Made by a program: the position numbers and the translations under genes | NCBI GenBank assembly: GCA_013817025.1 | Contig: JACDDK010000063.1 | Coordinates: 1 to 6,377 of the forward strand | Length of the DNA: 6,377 bases | Source: Rubrobacter sp. | Lineage (GTDB): Bacteria; Actinomycetota; Rubrobacteria; Rubrobacterales; Rubrobacteraceae | Reading direction: 5' to 3' | Shown here: one piece after another, positions 5,942 through 6,377 of the stretch | How the letters are laid out: each line of letters begins with the position of its first letter | Position numbering within the stretch: the first letter of the stretch is position 1 | Notes under the pieces: model-generated | Told to the model about the DNA's origin: nothing | The model's input: the letters and a program-made list of their open reading frames with translations, nothing else | The model's database searches: none

Positions 5942-5946
5942 AGAGG
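5942..5946 (+). promoter_or_regulatory. Ribosome binding site of ileS
   Basis: AGAGG (in GGAGAGAGG) ends 8 nt before ATG 5955. It selects this ATG over the GTG directly before it (5952) and over the ATG at 5936, which is in another frame. It lies outside the terminator stem, so translation is not obviously masked. Confidence 0.7.
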
Positions 5947-5954
5947 CGGTCGTG

Positions 5955-6377
5955 ATGTTCGAGAGAGTAGACCCGAGGGTCCGGTTTCCGAAGCTCGAAG
6001 AAGAGATCCTGAGTTTCTGGAACGCGGACGGGACTTTCGAGAAGTCCGTCGAGCGCCGCCTGAAGGACAATCCTTTTGTGTTCTACGAGGGGCCGCCGAC
6101 GGCGAACGGAAGGCCGGGGTTCCATCACGTACTGGCGAGGTCTTTTAAGGATTTGATCCCGCGCTACAAGACCATGCAGGGTTATCGCGTGGAGCGCAAG
6201 GGCGGCTGGGACTGCCACGGCTTGCCCGTCGAATTGGAAGTCGAGAAACAGCTCGGGCTCGCCGGCAAGAACGACATCGAAGAGTACGGCGTCGAGGAGT
6301 TCAACCGGCTGTGCCGGGAGTCCGTGTACCGCTACGTCGAAGAGTGGCGCGGCATGAGCGACCGCATGGGGTTCTGG
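5955..6377 (+). CDS. ileS: Isoleucyl-tRNA synthetase, type 2 (N-terminal 141 residues)
   Basis: Class I aminoacyl-tRNA synthetase that joins isoleucine to tRNA-Ile in the cytoplasm. Only the first 141 residues are in the window; full enzymes are about 1000-1060 aa. Diagnostic stretches are FPKLEEEILSFW, FYEGPPTANGRPGFHH (44-58), YKTMQGYRVERKGGWDCHGLPVE (71-93) and ELEVEKQLG. PPTANGRPG and HHVLAR mark the eukaryote-like IleRS2 branch, rather than the bacterial type 1 form (PPFANG..H.GH). The class I signature, normally HxGH, reads Gly55-Phe56-His57-His58: first and third positions are swapped. IleRS2 enzymes are naturally mupirocin-resistant, and the GXHH form is reported to be hyper-resistant. 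The KMSKS loop, editing domain and anticodon domain lie beyond the right edge. Expression is controlled by the T-box leader just upstream. Confidence 0.97.
   Translation, partial: MFERVDPRVRFPKLEEEILSFWNADGTFEKSVERRLKDNPFVFYEGPPTANGRPGFHHVLARSFKDLIPRYKTMQGYRVERKGGWDCHGLPVELEVEKQLGLAGKNDIEEYGVEEFNRLCRESVYRYVEEWRGMSDRMGFW

Noticed and set aside
5936..6148. ATG at 5936 immediately after the terminator T run as a start
   Set aside because: It is in a different frame from ileS and overlaps the ileS ribosome site; the product MERGGRDV... shows no family.
5645..6218. Minus-strand open frames crossing the T-box leader and the start of ileS
   Set aside because: They overlap a structured RNA and a clear synthetase gene and show no motifs.

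Overview
The window looks like chromosomal DNA of a GC-rich Gram-positive bacterium, most likely an actinobacterium of the Rubrobacter type. That is an inference from high GC, TTG/GTG starts beside purine-rich ribosome sites, a TTGACA promoter, a T-box leader, an IleRS of the eukaryote-like type and a membrane-anchored sulfite-oxidase-like protein. No mobile element, CRISPR array, tRNA or rRNA is visible.

Layout, left to right. On the minus strand, 2669-1 is the beginning of a peptide/opine-type ABC importer operon: a Tat-type lipoprotein that binds the substrate (2669-966), then 50 bp later a DppB-like inner-membrane permease (915-1, cut by the window edge). Upstream of it on the same strand is an endonuclease V gene (nfi, best start GTG at 3469). 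A 315-bp gap (3470-3784) is rich in signals: an intrinsic-terminator-like hairpin (3548-3603) and, just upstream, six 11-bp repeats in exact register (3635-3700), resembling the operator of an OmpR/PhoB-family response regulator. Next, also on the minus strand, is a membrane-anchored molybdopterin oxidoreductase of the sulfite oxidase family (5443-3785), with two copies of a CTACTAT...TTGCAA element upstream of its start.

The strand switches in the intergenic region 5456-5954. A TTGACA promoter at 5571 drives a long T-box leader (about 5605-5935) with an AGTA motif, an ATC (Ile) specifier, the T-box proper with a UGGU bulge, and mutually exclusive antiterminator and terminator helices. It controls ileS (5955 to the right edge, first 141 residues). 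The IleRS is the type 2 form and its HIGH signature reads GFHH, the swapped GXHH form associated with very strong mupirocin resistance.

Functionally these are separate units: peptide uptake, DNA repair of deaminated bases, a redox enzyme outside the membrane, and amino-acid-responsive tRNA charging. The most interesting signals are the 11-bp array with its adjoining promoter and hairpin, and the altered active-site motif of the T-box-controlled IleRS.
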